Shown here: positions 1 through 9,200 of the stretch, in pieces
Layout of the letters: each line of letters starts with the position of its first letter
Numbering within the stretch: the first letter of the stretch is position 1
Assembly: GCA_012103315.1 (NCBI GenBank)
Contig: WLWZ01000005.1
Coordinates: forward strand, 167,601 to 231,600
DNA from: Alphaproteobacteria bacterium
GTDB lineage: Bacteria; Pseudomonadota; Alphaproteobacteria; MPNO01; UBA2964
DNA length: 64,000 bases
Reading direction: 5' to 3'
The notes under the pieces: generated by a model
Seen by the model: only the letters and a program-made list of their open reading frames with translations
The model's database searches: none
What the model was told of the DNA's origin: nothing
Translations under genes and position numbers: made by a program

Positions 1-163
1 ATCGAAATGGGCTTCTTCAAAGAATGTGTGAAAAAAGAAGCGTACCGTTCCCTTTCCACCCTGATATTTTTACGGAACTTGTGCGGGTCGACAAAGTTCA
101 AGCTGAAAGGCTGCCATCTCGCAAAAATAATTGCGAAGCGCACTTCAAATCACCCAACGGGAA
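1..163. other. Leading non-coding stretch, nothing recognised
   Basis: I see no convincing gene here. A 68-codon open frame on the plus strand begins near the left edge, but it has no recognisable domain and runs into the end of the SnoaL-like gene on the other strand. The stretch is simply downstream of that gene. Confidence 0.4.
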
Positions 164-598
164 TTAAACTGGCCAAGCGCCCTCCTCTACCATCTCAGCT
201 TTCTTACGGATGAGCGGCATCTTGGCTTCGCAATAGGTGTGCTTTTCAACCAGCTTTCCGTTGCTGAAACGCAGTAAGTCGAGCCCGCGATAGGCACCTG
301 CACGGTCCTCTTCCTCGAGGGTTAGGACCCAGCGGATCATTGCTTTCCCAGCATCAACATCGAGGAACATATCTTCGGTATGAAAGCGCATCTTACCGAA
401 GTCTCCGGAGAACTGCGGTTCAAATGCCTTGCGGATTGTGGTCAGGCCCTTATTGCGAACACCGTTAAACTCGTCATAGATCGCGTCTTCCGAGAAATAG
501 GACATTACCTCGTCGATATCTTCGCGGTTGAACGCTTCGGTAAAGTCGATCACCAGCTTTTCAAGTACCTGTCGATCTTCCAGTTCGTTCGCCATCAT
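164..598 (-). CDS. SnoaL-like / NTF2-fold protein
   Basis: A small protein of the NTF2-like alpha+beta barrel fold (SnoaL-like polyketide cyclase or ketosteroid isomerase type). The N-terminal helices (LEDRQVLEKLVIDFTEAF) lead into DEVMSYFSEDAIYDEFNG, the usual hallmark, and the 144-residue length is typical. The exact reaction cannot be read from the sequence; relatives isomerise or hydrate small molecules. I chose the ATG that has GGAG five bases upstream, rather than the longer frame starting eight codons earlier with no good ribosome site. It is divergent from the acyl-CoA synthetase gene, so the two may share a control region. Confidence 0.7.
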   Translation of the reverse strand: MMANELEDRQVLEKLVIDFTEAFNREDIDEVMSYFSEDAIYDEFNGVRNKGLTTIRKAFEPQFSGDFGKMRFHTEDMFLDVDAGKAMIRWVLTLEEEDRAGAYRGLDLLRFSNGKLVEKHTYCEAKMPLIRKKAEMVEEGAWPV

Positions 599-735
599 CT
601 TTTCTCCAAAGGTCTTTCCCATGATCCTGACTTTACCGCGTAATCGTCAAGATAATCCCGTATTCTGGCTGTGTCCTGCTTGACGCCACGCATCCATCCC
701 CGCAAAATCCGCCGCTTCAGAACAAGGAGTTAGAC

Positions 736-2325
736 ATGGCGCCCAAAGCAGGCGGAACACCCCCCGGCGGAACACATGATTACGCGGTTCCCTTTGATCA
801 CGTCGGCAATCTTTTTGCCAAATACAAAGAACGGGACGCCGACAAGGTCGCGCTGGTTGACGTTACTCAGGATATCTCCATCACTTTTGGCCAACTGCAT
901 GACTGGTCAAATCGGATTGCTAACTGGCTCGTCGCCAAGGGAATTCAAAAGGGTGACAGGGTTGCCCTCCTGACAGAAGAACGCATTGAAAAGCTCATCC
1001 TCTGGATGGGTATCTGGCGCGCTGGTGCCGTTTGTTGCCCAACCAATGTCGAAATGAACATTGCCTATGTTGCCGAAATCCTCGGCAATTTGGAATGTAA
1101 GCTGGCACTTTATGATGCCGATCTTGACGTCAATCTGATGACCGATGGCGTCGATATCGAAAGCATCAAGTTCACCGGATGGTCTAACGACCTCACTGGG
1201 GATACATCGAGTGATGAAGCCTTTGCCCAAATCGCCGCCGTCGCTGCCTCACCGGAACAGGGACGCGCTTATTCTGAGACCGATGATGCAACGATCTTCT
1301 GCACCTCGGGCACAACCGACAAACCCAAGAACTTCCTGATTGATCACCTAGCCCATTGGTCATTTGGAATGTCAACGATTGACCAGATCGGCCTAACCGA
1401 AGAAGACAAGACATTAGAATTTCGTTCGTTTGGCTGGAATTCACCACAGGGTCTTTCACTAATGCCCTGGCTGGCAACCGGTTGCACGCTGCATCTCGCA
1501 CGGCGCTTTTCGCACAGCAACTTCTTCAAGTGGATCAAAGATAACGAAATCACGTTCTCAGCGGGTATCCCGACAGTCATCAATATGCTGCTCGACCGAC
1601 CAACTGGGGTGACATCAAAAGACGTTCCCAGCCTACGTTTGATGAGTTCGTCGACGGCGCCGCTTAACCCGGAACGTTGGAAGCAGTTTGAAGAAACTTA
1701 CGGTATCAACCTGCTACAGTTCTTTGGCTGCTCCGAAGGCGGCTGGGTATGTGGCAACCGCCACTACGCGAAGAAATACGGTACCGTTGGCCCACCGGCA
1801 AAGCATCAGGAATTCCTGCTCGTCGATGAAGACGGCAATGCTGTCGCGCAAGGCGAAGAAGGCGAAGTCACTCTTGGTGGCCCACAATGCGCTAAAGCGT
1901 CAATGACCGCAGAAGGCTTTTGGGAGGATTTGGACGGCACGCGCGTCCGGCTCGGTGATCTCGCGGTCATGGATGAAGAAGGCTTTATCACGGTCACTGG
2001 TCGTCTCAAGGACCTAATCATTCGGGGTGGTGTGAATATCTCCCCCGTCGAAGTCGACAATGTGATGATGCAACATCCCAAGGTATATGAAGCAGCTGCC
2101 GTCGGCGTGCCGGATTCAATTTATGGCGAAGAAATTGTCGCCTACATCGTCGTTCGAGAAGGACAGACGCTGACCGAAGAAGAGATCAACGCGCATTGTG
2201 CAGAGACTCTCGCGGATTATCGATTGCCAAAGAAGTTCACCTTTATCGACGACCTACCAAAGAACGACCGCGGCAAAGTCCGGCGACCCGATCTTCAGGA
2301 AATGTGGAACCAGGAACACGCGTGA
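736..2325 (+). CDS. AMP-dependent acyl-CoA synthetase (ANL superfamily)
   Basis: This enzyme should activate a carboxylic acid to its CoA thioester through an acyl-adenylate in the cytoplasm. The 529 residues carry the full motif set: P-loop TSGTTDKPK near residues 190-198, GCSEGG near 331-336, the RLGDLA aspartate near 408, the hinge GRLKDLIIRGG near 422-432, and the catalytic C-terminal lysine at about 514 (NDRGK). AAGGAG lies just upstream of the ATG. The substrate is unknown; an aromatic or branched acid would suit the neighbours. The oxidoreductase gene follows within a few bases, which suggests one transcript. Confidence 0.9.
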   Translation: MAPKAGGTPPGGTHDYAVPFDHVGNLFAKYKERDADKVALVDVTQDISITFGQLHDWSNRIANWLVAKGIQKGDRVALLTEERIEKLILWMGIWRAGAVCCPTNVEMNIAYVAEILGNLECKLALYDADLDVNLMTDGVDIESIKFTGWSNDLTGDTSSDEAFAQIAAVAASPEQGRAYSETDDATIFCTSGTTDKPKNFLIDHLAHWSFGMSTIDQIGLTEEDKTLEFRSFGWNSPQGLSLMPWLATGCTLHLARRFSHSNFFKWIKDNEITFSAGIPTVINMLLDRPTGVTSKDVPSLRLMSSSTAPLNPERWKQFEETYGINLLQFFGCSEGGWVCGNRHYAKKYGTVGPPAKHQEFLLVDEDGNAVAQGEEGEVTLGGPQCAKASMTAEGFWEDLDGTRVRLGDLAVMDEEGFITVTGRLKDLIIRGGVNISPVEVDNVMMQHPKVYEAAAVGVPDSIYGEEIVAYIVVREGQTLTEEEINAHCAETLADYRLPKKFTFIDDLPKNDRGKVRRPDLQEMWNQEHA

Positions 2326-2330
2326 GCGTG

Positions 2331-3336
2331 ATGCGCGGCCTGTGGGTCACTGAGTAAGTACACCGAGTTCGACAATCTGGCAGTCGAAGAAATTCCCTCG
2401 CCCGCGTTGGAGCCTAAACAGGTTCGCCTCAAAGTGGGGGCTGCGGGCGTTAGCTTTGCCGCCAATCTTGTCGTCGCCGGGAAATACCAGCGCAAGCCAC
2501 CACTACCCTTTACACCCGGCACTGAATGCGCCGGAGAAGTCATCGAATGCGGCGCCGAGGTCACCAGGTTTAAACCCGGTGATCGAGTGTGCGCCGCCCT
2601 CGACTGGGGGGCCTATGCCGAAGAAGCCGTTGCTTGGGAAGTTAACACCTACCCTATTCCCGATAACTTGACCTTCGCGCAGGCGACCAATTTTAATTCT
2701 TATGCAACGAGCGGCGCAGCCCTCATGTGGCCGCATTTGCTCAACCTGCAAGCCGGACAAACCTTGTTGGTCCACGGCGCAGCCGGCGCGATCGGTCTCG
2801 CCGCCATTGATATCGCGAAGATTATCGGTGCCACGGTCATTGCCACTGCCAGCACCAAGAAGAAACGCGATGCCGCACTGGAGCAAGGCGCCGACCACGT
2901 CATCGATTATTCAGACGGTGATTTCCGCGACGAAGTCAACGAGATCACCGGGGGCAAGGGCGCGAACGCAATCCTCGACCCGGTCGGCGGCGACGTATTC
3001 GATCAATCGTTGCGCTGCATCGCGATGGAAGGCCGAATATGTCCGGTCGGGTTTACATCAGGTCGCGCCGCGCAAATTCCGAGTAATATCGTGCTCGTGA
3101 AAAATGTGACGGTGTGCGGTCTTAACATGGGCACCTATTACGGATGGAGCCCTGTCGATTTACGATATGAAATGGAAGATCGTGTCCGCAGCCTGATGAC
3201 TGCATTCGGCGACTGGGCCGCTGCTGGGCAAATCAAACCGCAGGTCTGCGCGACCTTCCCACTCGACAATTTCAGGGAAGCGATGGCATTGGTACTTTCA
3301 CGCAAATCCATCGGCCGCGTCGCGTTACACATGTAA
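2331..3336 (+). pseudogene. Zinc-free quinone oxidoreductase (MDR family), frameshifted near its start
   Basis: From about 2356 the frame encodes a medium-chain NADPH:quinone oxidoreductase or enoyl reductase: PFTPGTECAGEV, then the nucleotide-binding VHGAAGAIGLAAIDIAK, then ending SRKSIGRVALHM. The ATG at 2331 opens a different frame reading MRGLWVTE and then stops, while the main frame resumes as KYTEFDNLAVEE. Together these match the normal N-terminus of the family (first beta strand, then VEEIPSP), so a one-base excess or two-base loss around 2349-2357 breaks the gene. If it is translated at all, the likeliest start is TTG at 2407 (309 residues), which has no good ribosome site. Sequencing error is an alternative. 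Confidence 0.75.
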
Positions 3337-3346
3337 AAGCGCTCCA

Positions 3347-3403
3347 CTCACCCCACCCGGCCACCCAAAGCCAGTATCCTAGTGGGTAGCCGGGTGGGGT
3401 GAG
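3347..3403. terminator. Long perfect inverted repeat between oxidoreductase and GST genes
   Basis: A perfect 15-bp inverted repeat (CTCACCCCACCCGGC at 3347-3361 and its complement at 3389-3403) is extended inward by four more pairs after a small bulge, around a loop of about 17 bases. No T-run follows on either strand, so it is not a classical intrinsic terminator. It could be a processed hairpin or a Rho-assisted terminator. It ends 26 bases before the GST start codon. Confidence 0.55.
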
Positions 3404-3428
3404 CGGTAAACAAACAAAAGGAAACAGA

Positions 3429-4223
3429 ATGCTTGAGCTTTATCACCACGGTTCATCAGTTTGCGCGGCTAAAGTGCGTATGGTGCTGTCCGAAAAAGAT
3501 ATGGACTGGACCGGTCATTACATCGACATCCTCAAGGGTGAACAGTTCACACCAGAGTATCTAAAGCTCAACCCAAAAGGCGTTGTCCCGACGTTGATAG
3601 ATGACGGGACGGTGATCCGAGAATCCACAGTGATCTGTGAATATATCGACCATATTAACCCCGACACGCCTTTGCGGCCTGCCAATCCTGTCGAAGCCGC
3701 CCGCATGCGCAACTGGACAAAGTTCGTTGATGAATATGTTCATCCGATGTGCGCGACTCTCACCTTTACCTGCTCACACCGCGTCACGATGAGCTATATG
3801 TCAAAAGATGAGATCGAAGAGTTTTTCGCCAAGACACCCGATGCCGGGCTTCGCGAGCGCAAACGTGGTTGGTTTGAGCTAGGGTTTGAAGGGCCCGAAT
3901 TTGTCAAATCAGTTCAGGTCTTCGAAAAACTACTGAAGGATATGGAATCAGCTCTGGCCGATCATGAGTGGCTGGCCGGTGACAGCCTCTCTCTCGCCGA
4001 TATTGGCGTGCTTCCTTATGTGAACCGACTGGCGATGTTCACCATGTTGGAGAAATGGCCGCCAGCGCGACCCCGCGCGCTCGACTGGTTTGAGCGCATG
4101 AAAGCACGCGAAAGTTTTGAGCCCGCGGTAAACGAGTATTTACCGGAGTCCCTAGCAAACGACTTCCGGACTAATGGCGCAAAAAGCTGGCCGGAAGTCG
4201 AGAAGGTTCTTGAATCGCTTTAA
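3429..4223 (+). CDS. Glutathione S-transferase family protein
   Basis: A 264-residue soluble GST. The thioredoxin-like N-terminal domain starts MLELYHHGSSVCAAKVR, with the catalytic Ser/Cys region at residues 9-12, followed by the cis-proline segment VVPTLIDDG and the glutathione-binding ESTVICEYID. The all-alpha C-terminal half contains the family segment DHEWLAGDSLSLADIGVLPYVNRL. I start at the ATG preceded by AAAGGAA, dropping ten upstream codons. It may conjugate or isomerise a xenobiotic or an activated aromatic intermediate; the substrate is not visible. It runs convergently towards the E1 beta gene, with the two stop regions abutting. Confidence 0.88.
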   Translation: MLELYHHGSSVCAAKVRMVLSEKDMDWTGHYIDILKGEQFTPEYLKLNPKGVVPTLIDDGTVIRESTVICEYIDHINPDTPLRPANPVEAARMRNWTKFVDEYVHPMCATLTFTCSHRVTMSYMSKDEIEEFFAKTPDAGLRERKRGWFELGFEGPEFVKSVQVFEKLLKDMESALADHEWLAGDSLSLADIGVLPYVNRLAMFTMLEKWPPARPRALDWFERMKARESFEPAVNEYLPESLANDFRTNGAKSWPEVEKVLESL

Positions 4224-5191
4224 TCGCAGAGCTGTTTTACGACTTCGATAATGCGATCCGTATTGGGACCAACAAAATCTTCCAATGCGACATTGGCCGG
4301 CACATGAACCGGCATGCGGTTGAGCCGTACCGGTGGTGTCTTGAGCAAATCCATGCCTTTTTCTGCAACGGTCGCGACAATCTCTGACGCCACTGAACAG
4401 CGCGGTGGCGCTTCGTCAACAACGAGCAACCGGCCGGTCTTACCAACCGACCTCAGAATCGCGCCTTCATCTAGCGGCACCAAAGATCGCAGATCAACGA
4501 TCTCCGGCTCGATGCCATTTTCGGCCAATGCTTCAGCTGCCTCCAACGCATGAACCACCTGCAACGATGCCGCAACGATCGTAACATCCTTCCCTTCCCG
4601 CTTGACGTCAGCGACACCAAACGGAATATCATAAGGCCCATCGGGCACCTCACCAGATCGTTTGTTGAGTTTTTGATGATCGATGAAGACAGTCGGGTTA
4701 TTGCTTTTGATCGCAGTGCGCATCAGCCCTTTGGCATCTGCCGGGCACGACGGCATCGCTATTTCAATCCCGGGCGCGTTCCACAACATCGACTGCGGAC
4801 TCTGGCTGTGCTGGACAGAACCACCACCGCGGAGCCCATGCACCACATGAAATACCGCTGGTACGGATACAGCGCCATTCGACATGTAATGCGCCGCACC
4901 GGCCTCATGGATGATTTGATCCCAGGCGCGGAACATAAAGCTGGCCGTCCCCATCGGAAAGATCGTCCGCACACCATCCATCGCGGCACCCGTCGCAATG
5001 GCGGCAATGGCCGCTTCAGAAATTGGCGGATGAAAAATGCGATCAGCGAAATCAGTTTTGATATGTTGGACATGGTCATTATTGCCACCAACGCCCATCA
5101 AAGAGCCCCAGACCAGCGCAACATTTGGATCCTCATCCATACATTCGCGGATGGCTTCTACCAGCGCTTCGGAGTGCGTCATGACAGTCAT
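4220..5191 (-). CDS. 2-oxoacid dehydrogenase E1 component, beta subunit
   Basis: Beta subunit of a thiamine-diphosphate E1 (pyruvate, acetoin or branched-chain type), which oxidatively decarboxylates a 2-oxo acid together with the alpha subunit. The family signatures are visible: FHPPISEAAIAAIATGAAMDGVRTIFPM in the TPP region, HGLRGGGSVQHSQSPQSML, and the C-terminal transketolase domain GIEPEIVDLRSLVPLD. The 323 residues are standard length. It begins two bases after the alpha stop, so the pair is translationally coupled. No E2 or E3 gene is nearby, so partners must come from elsewhere or the pair acts differently. Confidence 0.9.
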   Translation of the reverse strand: MTVMTHSEALVEAIRECMDEDPNVALVWGSLMGVGGNNDHVQHIKTDFADRIFHPPISEAAIAAIATGAAMDGVRTIFPMGTASFMFRAWDQIIHEAGAAHYMSNGAVSVPAVFHVVHGLRGGGSVQHSQSPQSMLWNAPGIEIAMPSCPADAKGLMRTAIKSNNPTVFIDHQKLNKRSGEVPDGPYDIPFGVADVKREGKDVTIVAASLQVVHALEAAEALAENGIEPEIVDLRSLVPLDEGAILRSVGKTGRLLVVDEAPPRCSVASEIVATVAEKGMDLLKTPPVRLNRMPVHVPANVALEDFVGPNTDRIIEVVKQLCD

Positions 5192-5193
5192 GA

Positions 5194-6219
5194 TCAGCCC
5201 TCCCCGGCAAGAACATGAGAGTGGACGCTGTCGGTTCCTGGTAAGGGCGAACTCAAGGCAAATTCTTTGGCCGCCTCGATTGTTTCGGTCACTTCGACAT
5301 CGATTCCAGCTATATCGCCAAACGTCGCCACACCACCAACAATCAGCTGACGGGCAAATCGTAAGACTGGGTCATGTTCTCTAAACCAGTCCTCATACTC
5401 ACCGCTTATCGAACCGCCGTCCCACGCCATCGAAACCCGGGTTACACCCGTTACCATACTCGGGAATGAAAAATAATTTCCTGGCCAGCGTTCAGTCAGC
5501 GCTTCGATGAAAACAGGTTGACCGGTTTCCCGTACGCGCGCCGCACAATCAGCAAACAAGAGATCAACCGCATCCGCATCGCCACCATCGACTTCATGGC
5601 ATTCCATGCCAAGCGCCTGCGGTATTTGCATGACTCGGCCTTCAGGTAGATTCGACGTGTTATTGCCGCCAGCCGATTTTAGAACCGCCCCCGGCGTGTT
5701 GTTCTCACAAACAAAGATTACCGGAAGCTCCCACATTCGCGCCAAATTGAGGGTCTCAAAGACGACGCCTTCTTCGAAACAGCCATCACCGAACATCGAC
5801 ACACCGATGCCACCAGATTTTTGCAGCTTGGCAGCAAATCCAGCGCCCGCTGCCAGCGGGACGGCACCACCGACCAAAGCTGAAGTGTGCGGCATGCCGA
5901 CCGAGGCGTCGGCTAAATGAAACGTGCCTCCGCGCCCGCCATTGGTACCGTCAGCCCGATTTAGGATTTCGGCCAATGCATTCTTCGGATCAACCCCGCG
6001 CGCGATCAGATGTCCATGATTGCGATGAGTAGAGAATATTCGGTCATTGTCGCCCAGCGATGCCATAACCGCAGCACCGGTCGCTTCCTGGCCTATGTAG
6101 AGATGGTAGTGACCGCCAAACAATTTCTGTTCGTGAAAATCAAAAACCGCCTCTTCAAAACGGCGGATTAGGATCATGTGCCGGAAGATATCCAGGAAAC
6201 GTTCTTTATCTGCCATCAC
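5194..6219 (-). CDS. 2-oxoacid dehydrogenase E1 component, alpha subunit
   Basis: Alpha subunit of the same E1 enzyme. The TPP/Mg2+ motif GDG...NN is intact (GDG at about 144-146, NN at 173-174), and the loop THRNHGHLIARG near residue 64 is characteristic. The 341 residues are full length, with no lipoyl domain, as expected for E1. It sits between the aldehyde dehydrogenase gene upstream and E1 beta downstream on the same strand, 11 bases from the former, so the three probably form one operon. The likeness is greatest to acetoin or pyruvate dehydrogenase E1, but the substrate is an inference. Confidence 0.9.
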   Translation of the reverse strand: MMADKERFLDIFRHMILIRRFEEAVFDFHEQKLFGGHYHLYIGQEATGAAVMASLGDNDRIFSTHRNHGHLIARGVDPKNALAEILNRADGTNGGRGGTFHLADASVGMPHTSALVGGAVPLAAGAGFAAKLQKSGGIGVSMFGDGCFEEGVVFETLNLARMWELPVIFVCENNTPGAVLKSAGGNNTSNLPEGRVMQIPQALGMECHEVDGGDADAVDLLFADCAARVRETGQPVFIEALTERWPGNYFSFPSMVTGVTRVSMAWDGGSISGEYEDWFREHDPVLRFARQLIVGGVATFGDIAGIDVEVTETIEAAKEFALSSPLPGTDSVHSHVLAGEG

Positions 6220-6230
6220 TGTGTCTCTCG

Positions 6231-7658
6231 CTATATTGAGAAACCGCCGAGTTTGGTTTCCAGATATTCGGAAATTCCTTCATGCCCGCCTTCGCGACCT
6301 AATCCGGACTCCTTTTGTCCCCCGAACGGCGCTGCTGCCCCTGTTGGGTTAATATCGTTGATACCGATTATACCGAACCTCAGCCCTTCAAAAGTCCGCA
6401 TCGCGGCAGACAGGTTCTGCGTATAGACGTAAGCAGCAAGCCCATAATGGGTATCATTCGCCATCGCCAATATGTCGTCATCATCATCAAAAGCGATAAC
6501 CGGCGCTACCGGACCAAAGGTTTCCTCACGATAGATCAACATATCGGGCGTGACGTTGCCGAGAACCGTCGGTGCGTAGTAATGGCCTTTGTCCAACCCG
6601 TCATCCATAAGCCGGTGACCACCGCACAGCAATTCCGCAACCTTTTCTGTCGCATCTGCTACCTGACGTTCAACCTTTTCAATGGCTTTTTCATTCACCA
6701 ACGGGCCGATATTAATGCCCTGCTCCAGCCCGTTCCCGGCCCGCATTTTCTCAACGCGCGAGACAAACTCGTTGGTAAAGGCTTCAACGCCTGATTTGTG
6801 AACAAACAGGCGGTTAGGACAGATGCAGGCTTGGCCCGTATTGAGATATTTGACCAGGACAGCGCCCTTGGCCGCAAACACCGGATCAGCATCTTTAAGC
6901 ACTAGAAATGGCGCATGCCCACCGAGTTCCAGCGATACGCGCTTCATCTGATCCGCAGCGCCTCTCGCCAGCAATTTGCCAGTCTCTGTTGAGCCGGTGA
7001 AAGTAATCTTGCGAACCAGCGGGTTGGTGACGAACTCCTCGCCTATTGGTTTCGGGTCATAGCCCGTTACAAGGTTTGCAACACCTTCCGGCACACCGGC
7101 TTCTTCGAGGACCTTAAAAATCTCAATAGCACAAAGCGGTGTTGCTTCAGCCGGCTTAAGAACAATCGTACAACCTGCCGCTAATGCTGGTGCGATCTTG
7201 CGGGTGATCATCGAGGCCGGGTAATTCCACGGTGTCACCGCCGCTACAACGCCAACCGGCTGATGCAGAACAATAAACCGCTGATCACCACGCGGTGCCG
7301 GGATAGTTTCACCATAAACCCGCTTGGCTTCTTCAGCATACCACAACAGGAAATCCGCGCCGTACTGAACTTCATTCATGGCAGCGCGCAATGGCTTACC
7401 CTGCTCAGTCGTCATTGTACGAGCAATTTCTTCGCGCCGCTTGCTCATCAACTCATAGGCTTTGTAGAGGATACGCGAGCGTTCATAAGCGGTCATTCCC
7501 GACCAGCCTGCAAAAGCGTCATGCGCCGCTTGAATAGCGCGCGCGGCATCTACCTGCCCACCATCCGGCACATCGGCGATTTTCTCACCGTTTGCGGGAT
7601 TTGTTACTTCAAAACTCCTGCCGCTTTCCGCCGCACACCACTCGCCACTAATAAACAT
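6231..7658 (-). CDS. NAD(P)-dependent aldehyde dehydrogenase (succinate-semialdehyde dehydrogenase-like)
   Basis: A 475-residue class ALDH with every key residue present: oxyanion asparagine in TPWNYP (near 145), cofactor lysine in KPAEATP (K168), general-base glutamate in LELGGHAP (E244), and catalytic cysteine in NTGQACICPNR (C278). The closing segment FGGQKESGLGREGG is typical of SSADH, betaine-aldehyde and related enzymes. It oxidises an aldehyde to an acid in the cytoplasm. It heads an operon with E1 alpha and beta, so it may make or remove an acid connected with that 2-oxoacid enzyme. It is divergent from the cupin gene. Confidence 0.93.
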   Translation of the reverse strand: MFISGEWCAAESGRSFEVTNPANGEKIADVPDGGQVDAARAIQAAHDAFAGWSGMTAYERSRILYKAYELMSKRREEIARTMTTEQGKPLRAAMNEVQYGADFLLWYAEEAKRVYGETIPAPRGDQRFIVLHQPVGVVAAVTPWNYPASMITRKIAPALAAGCTIVLKPAEATPLCAIEIFKVLEEAGVPEGVANLVTGYDPKPIGEEFVTNPLVRKITFTGSTETGKLLARGAADQMKRVSLELGGHAPFLVLKDADPVFAAKGAVLVKYLNTGQACICPNRLFVHKSGVEAFTNEFVSRVEKMRAGNGLEQGINIGPLVNEKAIEKVERQVADATEKVAELLCGGHRLMDDGLDKGHYYAPTVLGNVTPDMLIYREETFGPVAPVIAFDDDDDILAMANDTHYGLAAYVYTQNLSAAMRTFEGLRFGIIGINDINPTGAAAPFGGQKESGLGREGGHEGISEYLETKLGGFSI

Positions 7659-7787
7659 CGGGTTCCTCCATTATGTCCCTTCTTCATAACATTGAGGCGA
7701 TGCGGACGGTAGAGCACACAGCCTCTTTCCTATGTGACGCAAGCCGGGTAAATTCGCCGCGAAACCGTTCACTTTGGAGAAATCGAA

Positions 7788-8321
7788 ATGGTAGCTGCGT
7801 TTGATCAATTTTGTCGGGCCTGTAGCGAGGCACTTAACAGTTATAAAGGTCCCGAAGGTCGCCAGATGATCCAGCAAAACCTGGAAACGCTGCTGAACGA
7901 TCCTGAATTCGTTGCCGCGGAATGCGGTCCCGATGCCGAGCCCGGTATTCGAACGCTCTATCGTGACAAAGAAACCGGATACAACGTTCTGGTCCATGTT
8001 TATGAGGGCGGCAAAAAAGGCCCGCCGCACGACCATGGTCGTAGTTGGGCAGTATACGGGCAGGCCGCCGAATGGACCGACATGACTCTGTGGAACCGCA
8101 AGGATGACGGTGCCAAGGAAGGGTTTGCGGACCTCGATGAGGCCGAAACCTTCCGCCTTACACCCGGCAAGGCTGGAACGTTCGAGATCGGCGATATTCA
8201 TTCAATTCATTTTCCGGATGGTGCACGATTTGTCCGTGTAACCGGTACAGATCTCGATGCCATCCCGACCAATCGATTCAATCTGGCAGAAAAATCCGTT
8301 AACGTAGGCGGCAGACTTTAA
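7788..8321 (+). CDS. Cupin-fold protein, cysteine/thiol-dioxygenase-like
   Basis: A 177-residue protein resembling the cupin proteins near cysteine dioxygenase and 3-mercaptopropionate dioxygenase. The first cupin motif is PPHDHGRSWAVYGQ, with metal-ligand candidates H81 and H83, and a second histidine cluster (IGDIHSIHFPDG) has H138 and H141. It would bind a single iron and oxidise a thiol or other small molecule, although homologues outside the true thiol dioxygenases are uncharacterised. GGAG precedes the ATG. It leads a run of four plus-strand genes with 11-17 base gaps, which suggests one operon with the two TauD genes. Confidence 0.7.
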   Translation: MVAAFDQFCRACSEALNSYKGPEGRQMIQQNLETLLNDPEFVAAECGPDAEPGIRTLYRDKETGYNVLVHVYEGGKKGPPHDHGRSWAVYGQAAEWTDMTLWNRKDDGAKEGFADLDEAETFRLTPGKAGTFEIGDIHSIHFPDGARFVRVTGTDLDAIPTNRFNLAEKSVNVGGRL

Positions 8322-8334
8322 GCGAGACTTAGCG

Positions 8335-9189
8335 ATGACAATAACCATCGAACTAGAACCTCTTTCGGAAGCGCTCGGCATGGCAGTGCGGGGGATTGAC
8401 CTCCGCGAGCAAGTCGATGATCGCACACAAGACGAACTTCGTGACCTGTTCGCCAAACATTGCGTTTTGTGCTTTCCCGATCAAAAAATCTCAGCGGAGG
8501 ACCAGCGCCGGTTCGCGGCGATGTTCGGCAGGGTCGACGGCGCCTATCGCAGTAAGTCGAGCGGCGATCTGAAAAAATCTGCAACGCGTGGCGTCATGCT
8601 GGTCAGCAACATTCGCAAGGATGGCAAACCAATTGGATCACTCCCAGATGGCGAGATGATGTTCCACTCCGATGGCGCACATCGTCAATATCCATACCGT
8701 GCTACTACTCTATTCGGGATCAAAATCCCCTCTATCGGCGGCAATACGCTGTTTGCCAATCTGCAGGCTGCTTATGACGCCTTGTCGCCTGAAATGCAGG
8801 ATCGTATCAAAGACCTCGAAACCCAGACGGTTTATGATTACGCCGCCCAGGATCGTAGCACCATCGGCGAAGATCCCACCCTGCCGCGGGCCCGCCATTC
8901 ATTGGTCAAAACGCACCAGGTCACCGGACGTAAATCGCTCTATCTCAGTAGACTGATGACCGAGAAAATTCTCGATATGGATGATGCGGAAAGCGAGACC
9001 TTACTGGCCGAGTTGTTCGATCACGCCGAAAAATCAGAATTCGTCTATGCTCACAAATGGATACCGGGCGATCTCGTGATCTGGGATAACCGATCGACTA
9101 ACCACGCCCGTACTGACTTCTCGGATGAGGAACAGCGGTTATTGCGGCGCTATACTGTCAGTGACCCCGACGCTCCGCTCGGAAATTAG
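8335..9189 (+). CDS. TauD/TfdA-family Fe(II)/2-oxoglutarate dioxygenase (copy 1)
   Basis: A 284-residue non-haem iron oxygenase related to taurine dioxygenase and 2,4-D dioxygenase. The facial triad is complete: H111 and D113 in MMFHSDGAH and H257 in NHARTDF, with arginines at 268-272 suited to 2-oxoglutarate binding. It also carries the conserved stretch SNIRKDGKPIGSLPDGE shared with three other genes in this window. It should hydroxylate or cleave a small substrate using O2 and 2-oxoglutarate; aryloxyalkanoates or sulfonates are known for relatives but not shown here. Eleven bases separate it from its tandem paralogue. Confidence 0.9.
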   Translation: MTITIELEPLSEALGMAVRGIDLREQVDDRTQDELRDLFAKHCVLCFPDQKISAEDQRRFAAMFGRVDGAYRSKSSGDLKKSATRGVMLVSNIRKDGKPIGSLPDGEMMFHSDGAHRQYPYRATTLFGIKIPSIGGNTLFANLQAAYDALSPEMQDRIKDLETQTVYDYAAQDRSTIGEDPTLPRARHSLVKTHQVTGRKSLYLSRLMTEKILDMDDAESETLLAELFDHAEKSEFVYAHKWIPGDLVIWDNRSTNHARTDFSDEEQRLLRRYTVSDPDAPLGN

Positions 9190-9200
9190 GGACGAAGACC

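Noticed and set aside
7..213. A 68-codon gene at the left edge
   Set aside because: No recognisable domain, an unconvincing start signal, and overlap with the 3' end of the SnoaL-like gene.
2503..2898. Minus-strand open frame of 131 codons
   Set aside because: It is antisense to the quinone oxidoreductase coding region and has no domain or plausible start signal.
4550..5218. A 222-codon plus-strand open frame
   Set aside because: It lies wholly across the E1 beta gene in antisense, has no ribosome site and matches no family; it is a shadow frame.
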